NCBI RefSeq assembly: GCF_016793285.1
Contig: NZ_JAEUMO010000032.1
Location: 21,249-85,248 of the forward strand
DNA from: Phenylobacterium sp.
GTDB lineage: Bacteria > Pseudomonadota > Alphaproteobacteria > Caulobacterales > Caulobacteraceae
DNA length: 64,000 nucleotides
Reading direction: 5' to 3'
Below, in pieces: positions 33,487 through 44,110 of this stretch. How positions within the stretch are numbered: position 1 is the stretch's first letter; every line of letters begins with the position of its first letter. The notes under the pieces were generated by a model. The model had not been told where the DNA came from, ran no database searches, and worked only from the letters and a program-made list of their open reading frames with translations. The position numbers and the translations under genes are program-made.

Positions 33487-34574
33487 ATGGCCGGCCCCAT
33501 GAGCGACCTTGAACAGCGGTTCGCGCAGGCGCTGTCGCTGCAGGCGGCGGGACGGTTCCGCGAGGCGCTGGAGGGCTATCTGGCGCTCTCGCGTCAGGTG
33601 CTGACGGCCAATCTCGCCTGCAACATCTGCGACTGCCACCTGCGGCTGGGCGAGCTCGACGCGGCGCAGGCCGCGCTGTCGAACGCCGCGGGGCAGCGCC
33701 CCGGCCACACGGGCGTCCAGGCGGCCGGCCTGCGGCTCGGCGCGGCGCTGCTGGCGGATGGCCGCTATGCCGAGGGATGGCCCTGGATGGAGGCTCGCGC
33801 GGGGCTGCATCCCGAGGCGGCGGCGCCCGTGAACCTCGGCATCCCCGAGTGGACCGGACAGCCGCTCGCGGGCAAGTCGATCCTGGTCTGGGTCGAGCAG
33901 GGCTTCGGCGACCAGATCATGTTCGCACGCTTCGCCGGCCAGCTCGCGGCGCTGGGCGCGCGGGTGACGCTGGCGGCGCGGCCCGCGCTCGCCGCCCTGC
34001 TGGCCGCGATGCCGGCGGCGGACGCGGTGGTCCCGGTCGCGCTGGGCGAGACCGTGCGGGTGGCGCCCCACGACTACTGGTCGCGCTACGCGTCCCTGCC
34101 CTACCGCCTGGGCGTGACGCTGGAGACCCTTTCCGGCGCGCCCTACCTGCGGGCGCCTGCCGACCGCCTGGGGCGCTGGGCCGGCCGCCGCGGGGTCGGG
34201 CTGATGTGGCGGACCAGCGCGACCGGCTTCAACGCCGCGGCGAAGGCGCTGCCGGAGGCGCGGGCCCGGCGGCTACTGGACCGCGGGCTGGTCAGCCTGC
34301 AGCCCGAGGATACCGGGGCCGGCGACTTCGCCGACACCGCGGCGATCGTCGAGGGCCTCGATCTCGTGGTCAGCGTGGACACCGCCGTGGCGCACCTGGC
34401 GGGCGCGATGGGCAAGCCCTGCTGGACGCTCCTGCCCCGCCAGGGCCTCGACTGGCGCTGGCTGAAGGGCCGCGCCGACAGCCCCTGGTACGACTCGATG
34501 CGGCTGTTCCGCCAGACCGAGGCCGGAGGCTGGAGCGCCGTCGCCGATGAGGTCGAGGCGGCGCTCGACGCGCG

Positions 34575-34578
<4 letters not shown>
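33487..34578 (+). CDS. TPR plus glycosyltransferase-9-like protein
   Basis: A 363-residue protein. Residues 5-110 form TPR-like helices (EQRFAQALSLQAAGRFREALEGYLAL and a second pair). The rest resembles the C-terminal half of GT9/heptosyltransferase-like or OGT-like GT-B enzymes: LVWVEQGFGDQIMFARFAGQLAALG, VGLMWRTS, and the donor-site region VVSVDTAVAHLAGAMGKPCWTLL. The same architecture is found in the larger FlmG-like protein at 51857-53641, so it may be a paralogue that modifies a protein. The start is ATG 33487; ATG 33499 is possible. Its stop overlaps the stop of the convergent gyrA. Confidence 0.8.
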
Positions 34579-37373
<2,795 letters not shown>

Positions 37374-37559
37374 GGGAGGGAAACGCCGTTCGAATCGTGA
37401 GGCTTATGTAGGTGTCCCTGTTAGCACCCTGAAGGCCCTGGGGCCACCTCGCGCAGGCGCACGCACGCGTACACGCGTGTGCGCGCGAAGCTTGATGGCC
37501 TGGACGCGGCGAAGCTGCGGTATTGGAACCACGCTGGGCAAAGTTGTCGAACGTGAAGC

Positions 37560-37766
37560 TCAGCGGGGTGGTCTGGGGTTGGCGGGGCCGCCGGGTTTCC
37601 CGCGTAGGTGCGAGACGAGGCGGACGGCCATGCCGAGCACGGAGAGGGCCATGCCGGCGATCAGCGCGCCCCGCAGGGTCGGGTCGTCCTGGGCGCCGTC
37701 CCAGGCCACCAGCCCCAGGAGCACGACGCTGACCGTCGAGAAGAGGTAGCCACAGGCCTTCAACAT
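37560..37766 (-). CDS. Small two-helix membrane protein
   Basis: A 68-residue protein with two hydrophobic segments (YLFSTVSVVLLGLVAW and LIAGMALSVLGMAVRLVSHL) and a basic, Pro-rich tail, likely an inner-membrane protein with both ends on one side. No family name was recognised. It lies between the SDR gene and gyrA on the same strand and could be the first part of the gyrA transcript. The 186 bases between it and gyrA hold a run of alternating ACGCGT-type palindromes near 37460-37490 and no gene. Confidence 0.62.
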   Translation of the reverse strand: MLKACGYLFSTVSVVLLGLVAWDGAQDDPTLRGALIAGMALSVLGMAVRLVSHLRGKPGGPANPRPPR

Positions 37767-37793
37767 GATGCGACGCGGCGGTCGACCGGCGCT

Positions 37794-38789
37794 TCAGTAG
37801 CCGCCGATGATCGGCAGGACTTCACCGGTGATGTAGCTGGAGGTCTGGGGCGAGGCGAGGAAGACGAAGGCGGGCGCGATCTCCTCCGGCTGGGCGGGTC
37901 GGCCCATCGGGGTCTTCGCCCCGAACTGCGCCAGCGCCTTGCCGCGCTTGTCGGCCGGGTTCAGCGGCGTCCAGACCGGCCCGGGCGCGACGGCGTTCAC
38001 GCGGATACCCTTCTTCAGCACCGAGCCCGCCAGCGAGCGGGTGAAGGCGTGGATGCCGCCCTTCGTCAGCGAATAGTCGAGCAGCGACTTCTGCCCTTCC
38101 AGGCCGGTGACCGAGCCGGTGTTGATGATCGCCGAGCCCGGCTTCATGTGCGGGATCGCCGCCTTCGACATGTTGAAGAGGCCGTAGAGGTTGGTCTTCA
38201 GCGTGCGGTCGAAATGGTCGTCCGTGAGATCCTCGATCGCTTCGGCATGCTCCTGGAAGGCGGCGTTGTTCACCAGCACGTCCAGGCCGCCCAGTTCCCG
38301 CACCGTCCGCGCGACGGCGGCCGTCGCATAGTCCGGGTCGGCGATGTCGCCGGGAATGAGGATGGCGCGGCGGCCCTCCTTCTCGACGGCGGCCTGCGTC
38401 GCCTTCGCATCCTCGACCTCCTCCAGGTAGGCGATCGCCACGTCGGCGCCCTCGCGGGCGAACAGCACGGCCACGGAACGGCCGATCCCGGAGTCGCCGC
38501 CCGTCACCAGCGCCACCTTGCCTTCAAGCTTGCCGGAGCCCCTGTAGAAGGGCGCGTCCCACAGGGGCTGCAGATCGAGGTCAGCCTCGACGCCTGGCTT
38601 CTCCAGCGGCTCCTCGTCGAACGGCGGCACGGGATAGCGCCGCGCTCCGGTCTGCGGCGGCGGCGGCTTCTCCTCGCCCTTCGGCTTGAACGACCTGGCT
38701 TCACGCGCCTCCAACTCGTCCTGGATCGCGCGCCCGTCGTCGGCGACGCGCCGGGCGTTCTGGGCGAACCGGTCGTCTGGCGTGCTCAT
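37794..38789 (-). CDS. SDR family oxidoreductase (YghA/general stress type)
   Basis: A 331-residue classical short-chain dehydrogenase with a polar N-terminal extension of about 90 residues. The extension is rich in Lys, Glu and Pro and ends in PLWDAPFYRGSGKLEGKVALVTGG. The NAD(P) motif is TGGDSGIGRS, then NNAA, the catalytic Ser in INTGSVTG and the YSLTKGG Tyr-Lys pair. This extension and sequence type match the YghA/GSP39 group of NADP-dependent aldehyde or stress-linked reductases. The substrate is unknown. It is divergently placed from the tandem oxygenase genes. Confidence 0.9.
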   Translation of the reverse strand: MSTPDDRFAQNARRVADDGRAIQDELEAREARSFKPKGEEKPPPPQTGARRYPVPPFDEEPLEKPGVEADLDLQPLWDAPFYRGSGKLEGKVALVTGGDSGIGRSVAVLFAREGADVAIAYLEEVEDAKATQAAVEKEGRRAILIPGDIADPDYATAAVARTVRELGGLDVLVNNAAFQEHAEAIEDLTDDHFDRTLKTNLYGLFNMSKAAIPHMKPGSAIINTGSVTGLEGQKSLLDYSLTKGGIHAFTRSLAGSVLKKGIRVNAVAPGPVWTPLNPADKRGKALAQFGAKTPMGRPAQPEEIAPAFVFLASPQTSSYITGEVLPIIGGY

Positions 38790-38894
38790 GGGTCATCTCC
38801 TGCCCCTGCCTCAGCGTCGCAGGCGCGGGCCGGTTCCCGGCGCGGCGCCAGCGCCCCGCGTGACATTCCGGGCGAACGGACTAGGTTCCGCGCC

Positions 38895-39926
38895 ATGCTC
38901 GCGCCCGGCCAGGCGGCCCCGTACTTCATCGCGCCCTCGGCATCGCAGCCGGAGTTCGTCTTCGACACGGCGGGCGGGCGCTATGTGCTGATGCTGTTCC
39001 TCCCCCCGGCGGAGGCGGCGCACGGGCCGCTGAGCGCGCTGTCGCGGAATCAGCCGCTGTTCGACGACGCCAAGCTTTCGGCGTTCGTGGTCCTGCGCGA
39101 TCCCAAGGCGCTGCAGGGCGCGAAGGACATGCGCGGCCTGCGCTGGGTGCATGACGGCCCGGGCAACATCAGCGACCGCTACGGGCCCGAGCCGCACTGG
39201 CTGTTGCTCGACCCGACGCTGCGGGCCATGGCGACGTGGCCGATCGGGGCGGAGGCCGAGGTGTTCGCCCGCCTCGCCGCCCTGCCGCCGGTCGCCGAGC
39301 ACGCGGGCGTGCCGCTGCATGCGCCCGTGCTGATCGCCCCGCGCATCTTCGAGCCCGAGCTGTGCGACGCGCTGATCGCGCTGCACCGCGAGACCGGCGG
39401 CGAGCCCACGGGCGTCATGCGCGACGTCGGCGACCGCACCGTCGCGGTCATGGACGAGCTGAAGAAGCGCCGCGACATCTGGCTGCCCGACGGCGAGCTC
39501 AAGGACGCCGTCCAGGCCCGCCTGGAACGCCGGCTCTACCCGGTGATCAAGCTCGCCCTCGGCTTCCGGGTGACCCACATCGAGCGGTTCCTGGTGAGCT
39601 GCTACGACGCCGGCGACGGCGGCGTCTTCCACGCGCACCGGGACAACACCACCCAGTCCACGGCGCACCGGCAGTTCGCCTGCTCGCTCAACCTCAACGA
39701 CGACTTCGACGGCGGGGAGCTGCGGTTTCCGGAGTTCGGCCCCGCCACCTACCGCTCGCCGCGCGGCGGCGCGGTGGTGTTCTCGTGCGGGCTGATGCAC
39801 GAAGCGTTGCGCGTCAGCCGCGGCCGCCGCTACGCCTTCCTGCCGTTCTTCTACGACGACGCCAGCGCCGAGACGCTGGCCGCCTACCAGGCCCGCGTGG
39901 CCGCCAGCGAGGCCGCTTCGGCATGA
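38895..39926 (+). CDS. 2-oxoglutarate/Fe(II) oxygenase with thioredoxin-like N-domain (copy 1)
   Basis: A 343-residue protein. The N-terminal 140 residues look like a peroxiredoxin/thioredoxin fold (LAPGQAAPYFIAPSAS, YVLMLFLPP, WLLLDPTLR) without a peroxidatic Cys. The C-terminal half (about 150-335) is a prolyl-4-hydroxylase-type dioxygenase with the iron ligands HRD (in FHAHRDN) and the distal His in GLMHEAL. The 2-oxoglutarate-binding Arg follows in SRGRRY. The start ATG 38895 was chosen because the longer upstream frame is antisense to the SDR gene. The stop overlaps the second copy (ATGA), so the two are co-translated. The substrate is unknown; protein or peptide hydroxylation is possible. 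Confidence 0.87.
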   Translation: MLAPGQAAPYFIAPSASQPEFVFDTAGGRYVLMLFLPPAEAAHGPLSALSRNQPLFDDAKLSAFVVLRDPKALQGAKDMRGLRWVHDGPGNISDRYGPEPHWLLLDPTLRAMATWPIGAEAEVFARLAALPPVAEHAGVPLHAPVLIAPRIFEPELCDALIALHRETGGEPTGVMRDVGDRTVAVMDELKKRRDIWLPDGELKDAVQARLERRLYPVIKLALGFRVTHIERFLVSCYDAGDGGVFHAHRDNTTQSTAHRQFACSLNLNDDFDGGELRFPEFGPATYRSPRGGAVVFSCGLMHEALRVSRGRRYAFLPFFYDDASAETLAAYQARVAASEAASA

Positions 39927-41008
39927 GCACGACCTGGGCCCTGCCGCCCCTTTCCGTGGGCGAGTTCGCGCCGGACTTCACGGCGGCCACCAGCTTCAAC
40001 CCACGGTTCCATTTCAGCACCGTGGCGGGCCGCTACGTCGTGCTGGCCATCCTGCCGCGCGATCCGGCCGCGCACGCCGCCGCCCTCGGCGCCTGGGAGG
40101 CGGTGCGGGGCCGTTTCGACGACCACAACCTGACCGGCTTCTTCGTGATCCCGGCGCCCTTCGGCGAGGGCGCGCCGGCCGACCGGATTCCCGGCCTGCG
40201 CTGGTTCTTCGACGCCGAGGGCGCGGTGCGCCGCAGGTACGAGATCACCGAGGACGACGGCGCCTGGTTCCTGCTCGACCCGTCGCTCAGGGTTCTGGCG
40301 CGCGCGCCGCTGGACCAGCCGCAGGCGGTGCTGGACCGCACGGCCGCGCTGCCCCCGCTGGGGGCCCATGCGGGCGTGCCGCTGGTGGCGCCGGTGCTGA
40401 TCGTCCCGCGGGTGTTCGAGCCCGAACTCTGCCGGCGGCTGATCGACTACTACGAGGCGCGCGGCGGCCTGCGCTCGGGCGTGATGCGCGACATCGACGG
40501 CAAGACCGTGGGCGTGCTCGATCCGATGAAGGTCCGCCGCGACGTTCCCGTCGAGGAGCCGGCGTTCCGCAGCGAACTGCTGCGCACCCTCGACCGGACC
40601 CTGATCCCGGCGATCCGCCGCGGCCTGCAGTTCTCCGCCACGCGCCTCGAACGCTATCTCGTCGCCTGCTACGACGCCGAGGAAGGCGGATATTTCCGCG
40701 CCCACCGCGACAACGAGACCATGGGCACCGCGCACCGGCGGTTCGCCTGCTCGATCAACCTGAACGCCGAGGAATTCGAGGGCGGCGACGTGCGCTTCCC
40801 CGAGTTCGGCCCGCGCACCTATCGGCCCCCGACGGGCGGCGCGGTGGTGTTCTGCTGCAGCCTCCTGCACGAGGCGACGCCGGTGACCCGGGGCCGTCGC
40901 TACGCCTTCCTGCCCTTCCTCTACGACGAGGAGGGCCAGGCGATCCGGGAGAAGAACCACGCGTTGATCGACAACAGCGCGGCCAAGGCCGCCGCGCTGG
41001 GCGGCTAA
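39923..41008 (+). CDS. 2-oxoglutarate/Fe(II) oxygenase with thioredoxin-like N-domain (copy 2)
   Basis: A 361-residue tandem paralogue of the preceding gene. The N-terminal domain starts with LSVGEFAPDFTAATSFN, a clear AhpC/TSA-like opening, but the position after VLAILP has no Cys. The dioxygenase domain has FRAHRDN for iron, LLHEATPVTRGRRY for the distal His and 2-oxoglutarate Arg, and an RFACSINLNAEEFEGGDVRF core. The ATG at 39923 overlaps the previous stop. The two copies may form a heterodimer or act on related substrates. Confidence 0.88.
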   Translation: MSTTWALPPLSVGEFAPDFTAATSFNPRFHFSTVAGRYVVLAILPRDPAAHAAALGAWEAVRGRFDDHNLTGFFVIPAPFGEGAPADRIPGLRWFFDAEGAVRRRYEITEDDGAWFLLDPSLRVLARAPLDQPQAVLDRTAALPPLGAHAGVPLVAPVLIVPRVFEPELCRRLIDYYEARGGLRSGVMRDIDGKTVGVLDPMKVRRDVPVEEPAFRSELLRTLDRTLIPAIRRGLQFSATRLERYLVACYDAEEGGYFRAHRDNETMGTAHRRFACSINLNAEEFEGGDVRFPEFGPRTYRPPTGGAVVFCCSLLHEATPVTRGRRYAFLPFLYDEEGQAIREKNHALIDNSAAKAAALGG

Positions 41009-41068
41009 GCCGCCGTTCATCCGCGCCACGCCAGATTGCGCGCCCGGAACCGCCCGAGAGCCCGACCG

Positions 41069-41521
41069 ATGAAAGCCCTCCCCGCCCTCCTCCTCCTGGC
41101 CCTGGCCGCGCCCGCGGCCCACGCGGCGCCCACGATCACCCCCGGCTACTGGGAATCCACCAACCGGCTCCTGTCGCCCATCCGGCAGAGCAAGACCGAG
41201 CGGCGCTGCATCACGCCCGCCGACGTGGACAAGTTCCTGTCCGGCCCCTCCAACCGCCACTACGCCTGCACCTATCCGACGAAGGTGTTCGCCGGCGGCC
41301 AGATCCGGCTGAAGGGGACCTGCGTCTCCAAGAAGGGCCGCAAGGTGGCCGTGCAGGGCGCCGGCTCCTACGCGCCGAACAGCTTCAGCCTGACCGCCGA
41401 GATCGCCACCGAGTTCCTGGGGCTCGACATCGCCGGAAGGGCCTCGACCGAGGCGCGGCGGATCGGCGACACCTGCCCCTCGCCGGCCGAGATCGAGGCC
41501 CAGAACAAGGCGGCGCAATGA
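41069..41521 (+). CDS. DUF3617-like exported protein
   Basis: A 150-residue exported protein. The signal peptide starts at ATG 41069 (MKALPALLLLALAAPAAHA), followed by the typical DUF3617 opening PGYWESTNRLL. Four cysteines (RRCITP, YACTYP, GTCVSK, DTCPSP) probably form two disulphides. The family function is unknown. The stop overlaps the start of kynA by four bases, so both are on one transcript; a direct link to tryptophan breakdown is not evident. Confidence 0.8.
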   Translation: MKALPALLLLALAAPAAHAAPTITPGYWESTNRLLSPIRQSKTERRCITPADVDKFLSGPSNRHYACTYPTKVFAGGQIRLKGTCVSKKGRKVAVQGAGSYAPNSFSLTAEIATEFLGLDIAGRASTEARRIGDTCPSPAEIEAQNKAAQ

Positions 41522-42309
41522 GCGAACGGGTCACCTACGCCAGCTACCTCGGCCTCGACACGCTGCTCGCCTCTCAGCATCCGACCACCGAGCGCCACGA
41601 CGAGCTGCTGTTCATCGTCATCCACCAGACGAAGGAGCTGTGGCTGAAGGAGATCGTCCACGAGGTGCGGCTGGCGAAGCGCCTGATCCGCTCGGGCGAG
41701 GCGGAGCCGGCCTACAAGGCGCTCGCGCGGGTCTCGCGGATCCAGACGATCATGACGCTGTCGTGGGACGTGCTGGCGACGATGACGCCGGCCGACTACC
41801 TGAGCTTCCGCGACGGCCTCGGGGCGAGTTCCGGCTTCCAGTCGGCGCAGTTCCGCACGCTGGAATACCTGCTGGGACTGAAGGACGCGGCGTTCCTGGC
41901 CTACCAGGACGAGGGTTCGCAGGCGCGGGCGGCCCTGGAGGCGGCGCTCGCGCAGCCCAGCCTCTACGACGACGCCATCTCGCGGCTGGCGGCGCAGGGG
42001 TTGCCGGTCCCGGCGGAGGTGCTGGAGCGCGACGTGACCCGGCCCTACGAACCCTCGGCCGCCGTCGAGGACGCGTGGCTCGAGGTCTATCGCGACACCG
42101 CCCGCTACTGGGAACTCTACCAGCTCGCCGAGAAGCTGGTGGACCTGGACGACGCGCTCCTGACCTGGCGGCACAAGCACGTGCTGACGGTGGAGCGCAT
42201 CATCGGCGGCAAGCGCGGCACCGGTGGCACCGAGGGCGCGAGCTACCTCGCCCGCACCTTGCAGCGGCGCTGCTTCCCCGAACTCTGGAGCCTCAGGACG
42301 CGGCTCTAG
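41518..42309 (+). CDS. kynA: Tryptophan 2,3-dioxygenase
   Basis: A 263-residue haem dioxygenase that opens the indole ring of L-tryptophan to N-formylkynurenine, the first step of the kynurenine route. Family signatures are present: the substrate region HPTTERHDELLFIVIHQTKELW, SSGFQSAQFR, and the haem-ligand segment WRHKHVLTVERIIGGKRGTGGTEG (in two overlapping parts). No other kynurenine-pathway gene (kynB, kynU) is in the window. Confidence 0.95.
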   Translation: MSERVTYASYLGLDTLLASQHPTTERHDELLFIVIHQTKELWLKEIVHEVRLAKRLIRSGEAEPAYKALARVSRIQTIMTLSWDVLATMTPADYLSFRDGLGASSGFQSAQFRTLEYLLGLKDAAFLAYQDEGSQARAALEAALAQPSLYDDAISRLAAQGLPVPAEVLERDVTRPYEPSAAVEDAWLEVYRDTARYWELYQLAEKLVDLDDALLTWRHKHVLTVERIIGGKRGTGGTEGASYLARTLQRRCFPELWSLRTRL

Positions 42310-42339
42310 ACGCTCCGCCCTTTGGGGGGGGCGGGGGAT

Positions 42340-42822
42340 TCAGAACGGGATTTCGTCGTCGAGGCTGGCCGAGTAGTCCTCGACCGGGCGCGAACCGCCG
42401 CCGTTGCGCGGGCCCGACGAGAAGCCGCCGCCGCCGTAGCCGCTGCTGTCCTCGGCGCCGCCGCCCTCGCCGCGGCCGCCCAGCATGGTGAGCTCGCCGC
42501 GGAATTTCTGCAGCACGATCTCGGTCGAGTAGCGCTCGGCGCCCGAGTTGTCCTGGTACTTGCGGGTCTGCAGCGCGCCCTCGATGTAGACCGTGGAGCC
42601 CTTGCGCAGATAGTTCTCGCAGACCTTCACGATGTTCTCGTTGAAGATCACCACGCGGTGCCACTCGGTCTTCTCCTTGCGCTCGCCGCTGCTGCGGTCG
42701 CGCCAGGTCTCGGAGGTGGCGACGCGGAGATTGGCGACGCGGTCGCCGGAGTTGAGGCTGCGGATCTCGGGGTCCGCCCCGAGATTTCCGACCAGAATGA
42801 CCTTGTTGACGCTGCCCGCCAT
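42340..42822 (-). CDS. ssb: Single-stranded DNA-binding protein
   Basis: SSB, 160 residues. The N-terminal OB fold (to about residue 110) contains [28 protein letters not shown] and [12 protein letters not shown] Gly-rich flexible linker follows, and the acidic tip DDEIPF recruits partner proteins. It protects and organises single-stranded DNA in replication and repair. It converges with kynA; the 30-bp gap has a small GC stem (CCGCCC/GGGCGG) with eight G in a row. Confidence 0.97.
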   Translation of the reverse strand: MAGSVNKVILVGNLGADPEIRSLNSGDRVANLRVATSETWRDRSSGERKEKTEWHRVVIFNENIVKVCENYLRKGSTVYIEGALQTRKYQDNSGAERYSTEIVLQKFRGELTMLGGRGEGGGAEDSSGYGGGGFSSGPRNGGGSRPVEDYSASLDDEIPF

Positions 42823-42960
42823 CGATCTGTCCTTGCTTTCCGTGTTTGCGGGCTCGCCGGCCCAGAGCGCACGCTAGCGCGCCAGGACGGCGTTAACAAG
42901 GCGATGTTCTTTTTTTGTTCCGATTCCCCTGGAACCGTCCACAACAGAATCGCGGGCGGC

Positions 42961-43335
42961 CTATTGCGGCATCGCGCCGGGGATCGCCAGGCGGCCGTCG
43001 CCGGTGCGCACCAGGGCCACGTAGCGCGGCCCCTCCAGCGAGGTGGAGGTCATGACGCCCTCCTTCACCAGGAACAGGAAGTTGGCCTGGTAGGCGCCGT
43101 AGATCTCCTGCTGGCTGCCGCCGAGGGTCAGGAACTTGATGCGCATGGCCTCGAGGTTGGCGGCGCACTTCTCCAGCGAGTCGGTCGAGACGAGCTTGTT
43201 GTACTTCAGCGAGCCGTCCTTCTGCGGGACGACGTGGAAGCAGACGCCCGTGTCGCCGGGCGGCGTGGTCTTCCTGGCGCAGGCGCCGAGGGCGAGGGCC
43301 GCGGCGGTCAGGGCGAGCAGCATTTTTACGGACAT
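42961..43335 (-). CDS. Small lipoprotein of unknown function
   Basis: A 124-residue protein with a lipoprotein signal (LLALTAAALALGAC, lipobox LGAC) and a mature part of about 105 residues. Two Cys in the mature part (GVCFHV and EKCAAN) may form a disulphide. No known domain was seen. The start is ATG 43335, with ATG 43323 as an equally good alternative because neither has a strong ribosome-binding site. It is 18 bp after the membrane-anchored protein gene on the same strand and is likely co-transcribed with it. Confidence 0.72.
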   Translation of the reverse strand: MSVKMLLALTAAALALGACARKTTPPGDTGVCFHVVPQKDGSLKYNKLVSTDSLEKCAANLEAMRIKFLTLGGSQQEIYGAYQANFLFLVKEGVMTSTSLEGPRYVALVRTGDGRLAIPGAMPQ

Positions 43336-43353
43336 AAGATCAGCGTATCAGGC

Positions 43354-44064
43354 TTAGCCCACCGGCGGAATGGCGCAGTCGGCGCCCTGCGGCGCCAGTG
43401 GCCGGAAGGTGCGGTTGTCGTCCGCGATCTCGACGCGGCCGGTGACGAGCCGCAGGGTCTGCGAGCCGTAGCGGCCGTAGAGCGCCTGTCCGCTCTTCTC
43501 GCAGGCGCCCGCGAACAACGCCTGGACGCAGGCGTTCAGGTCGCCGCCCTCCGACACCTTGCGCCAGCGGCCGCCGGCGTGGCGCTGGCAGGTCTGCGCC
43601 GCGGGCGCGGCCGCCGGCGGCGGGTCCGCCTGGACGTCGCCGGCCCCGTCCACGCCGGCGTCGGCCGCCTCGCCCGTCGGGTACGGCAGCGGCGTCAGCA
43701 TCTGGGCGGTCTGGTCGGCGGCGGCGAGCGCGCCGGTCTCGTCCACGCCCACGTCGAGGGCGTCGGTGGCGACGCCGTTGCGCTGGGCGCAGTCGGTCAG
43801 GCTGAGGTCGCCCACGAACCGGCCCTGCACGAAGCAGCGCAACGGCTTTCCGGGGTCGATCCGGCCCGCGTCCTCCGCGCCGCTGGCGTCGATGATGAGG
43901 CCGCCCTCCGACGCCGGCGGCGGCGGCGAGGGGTGATCGCCGCTCAGCAGCGCCCAGGCGATCGCGCCGCCCGCCACCACGGCGCCCAGCGCGCCCAGCA
44001 GGACGAGAGGCGGGCCGCCGCGGCGCGGCGCGGGCTGCTCGGATCGGTCCGGAGGCGTCTCCAT
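43354..44064 (-). CDS. Membrane-anchored hypothetical protein
   Basis: A 236-residue protein. Its short basic N-terminus is followed by one transmembrane helix (LVLLGALGAVVAGGAIAWALL) and a periplasmic part. That part has a Pro linker, a first Cys-containing segment (LRCFVQGRFVGDLSLTDC), an Asp/Ala/Pro-rich low-complexity middle and a second Cys-containing segment (TCQRHAGGRWRK through GACEK). No family was recognised. It lies just after the FlaEY-like gene on the same strand. Confidence 0.7.
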   Translation of the reverse strand: METPPDRSEQPAPRRGGPPLVLLGALGAVVAGGAIAWALLSGDHPSPPPPASEGGLIIDASGAEDAGRIDPGKPLRCFVQGRFVGDLSLTDCAQRNGVATDALDVGVDETGALAAADQTAQMLTPLPYPTGEAADAGVDGAGDVQADPPPAAAPAAQTCQRHAGGRWRKVSEGGDLNACVQALFAGACEKSGQALYGRYGSQTLRLVTGRVEIADDNRTFRPLAPQGADCAIPPVG

Positions 44065-44110
44065 GCGGTCTCGCTAGTCCTGCCGGAGCCCGCTTTCAAG
44101 CGCCGCCGCG

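Noticed and set aside
37455-37490. Alternating ACGCGT-type palindrome upstream of gyrA as an operator
   Set aside because: The arms are not symmetric enough to define a site and no known regulator motif matches; it is only noted in the neighbouring entry.
37608-38894. N-terminal extension of the first 2-oxoglutarate oxygenase
   Set aside because: It is antisense to the SDR gene and shows only composition-driven sequence; the thioredoxin-like domain starts at 38895.
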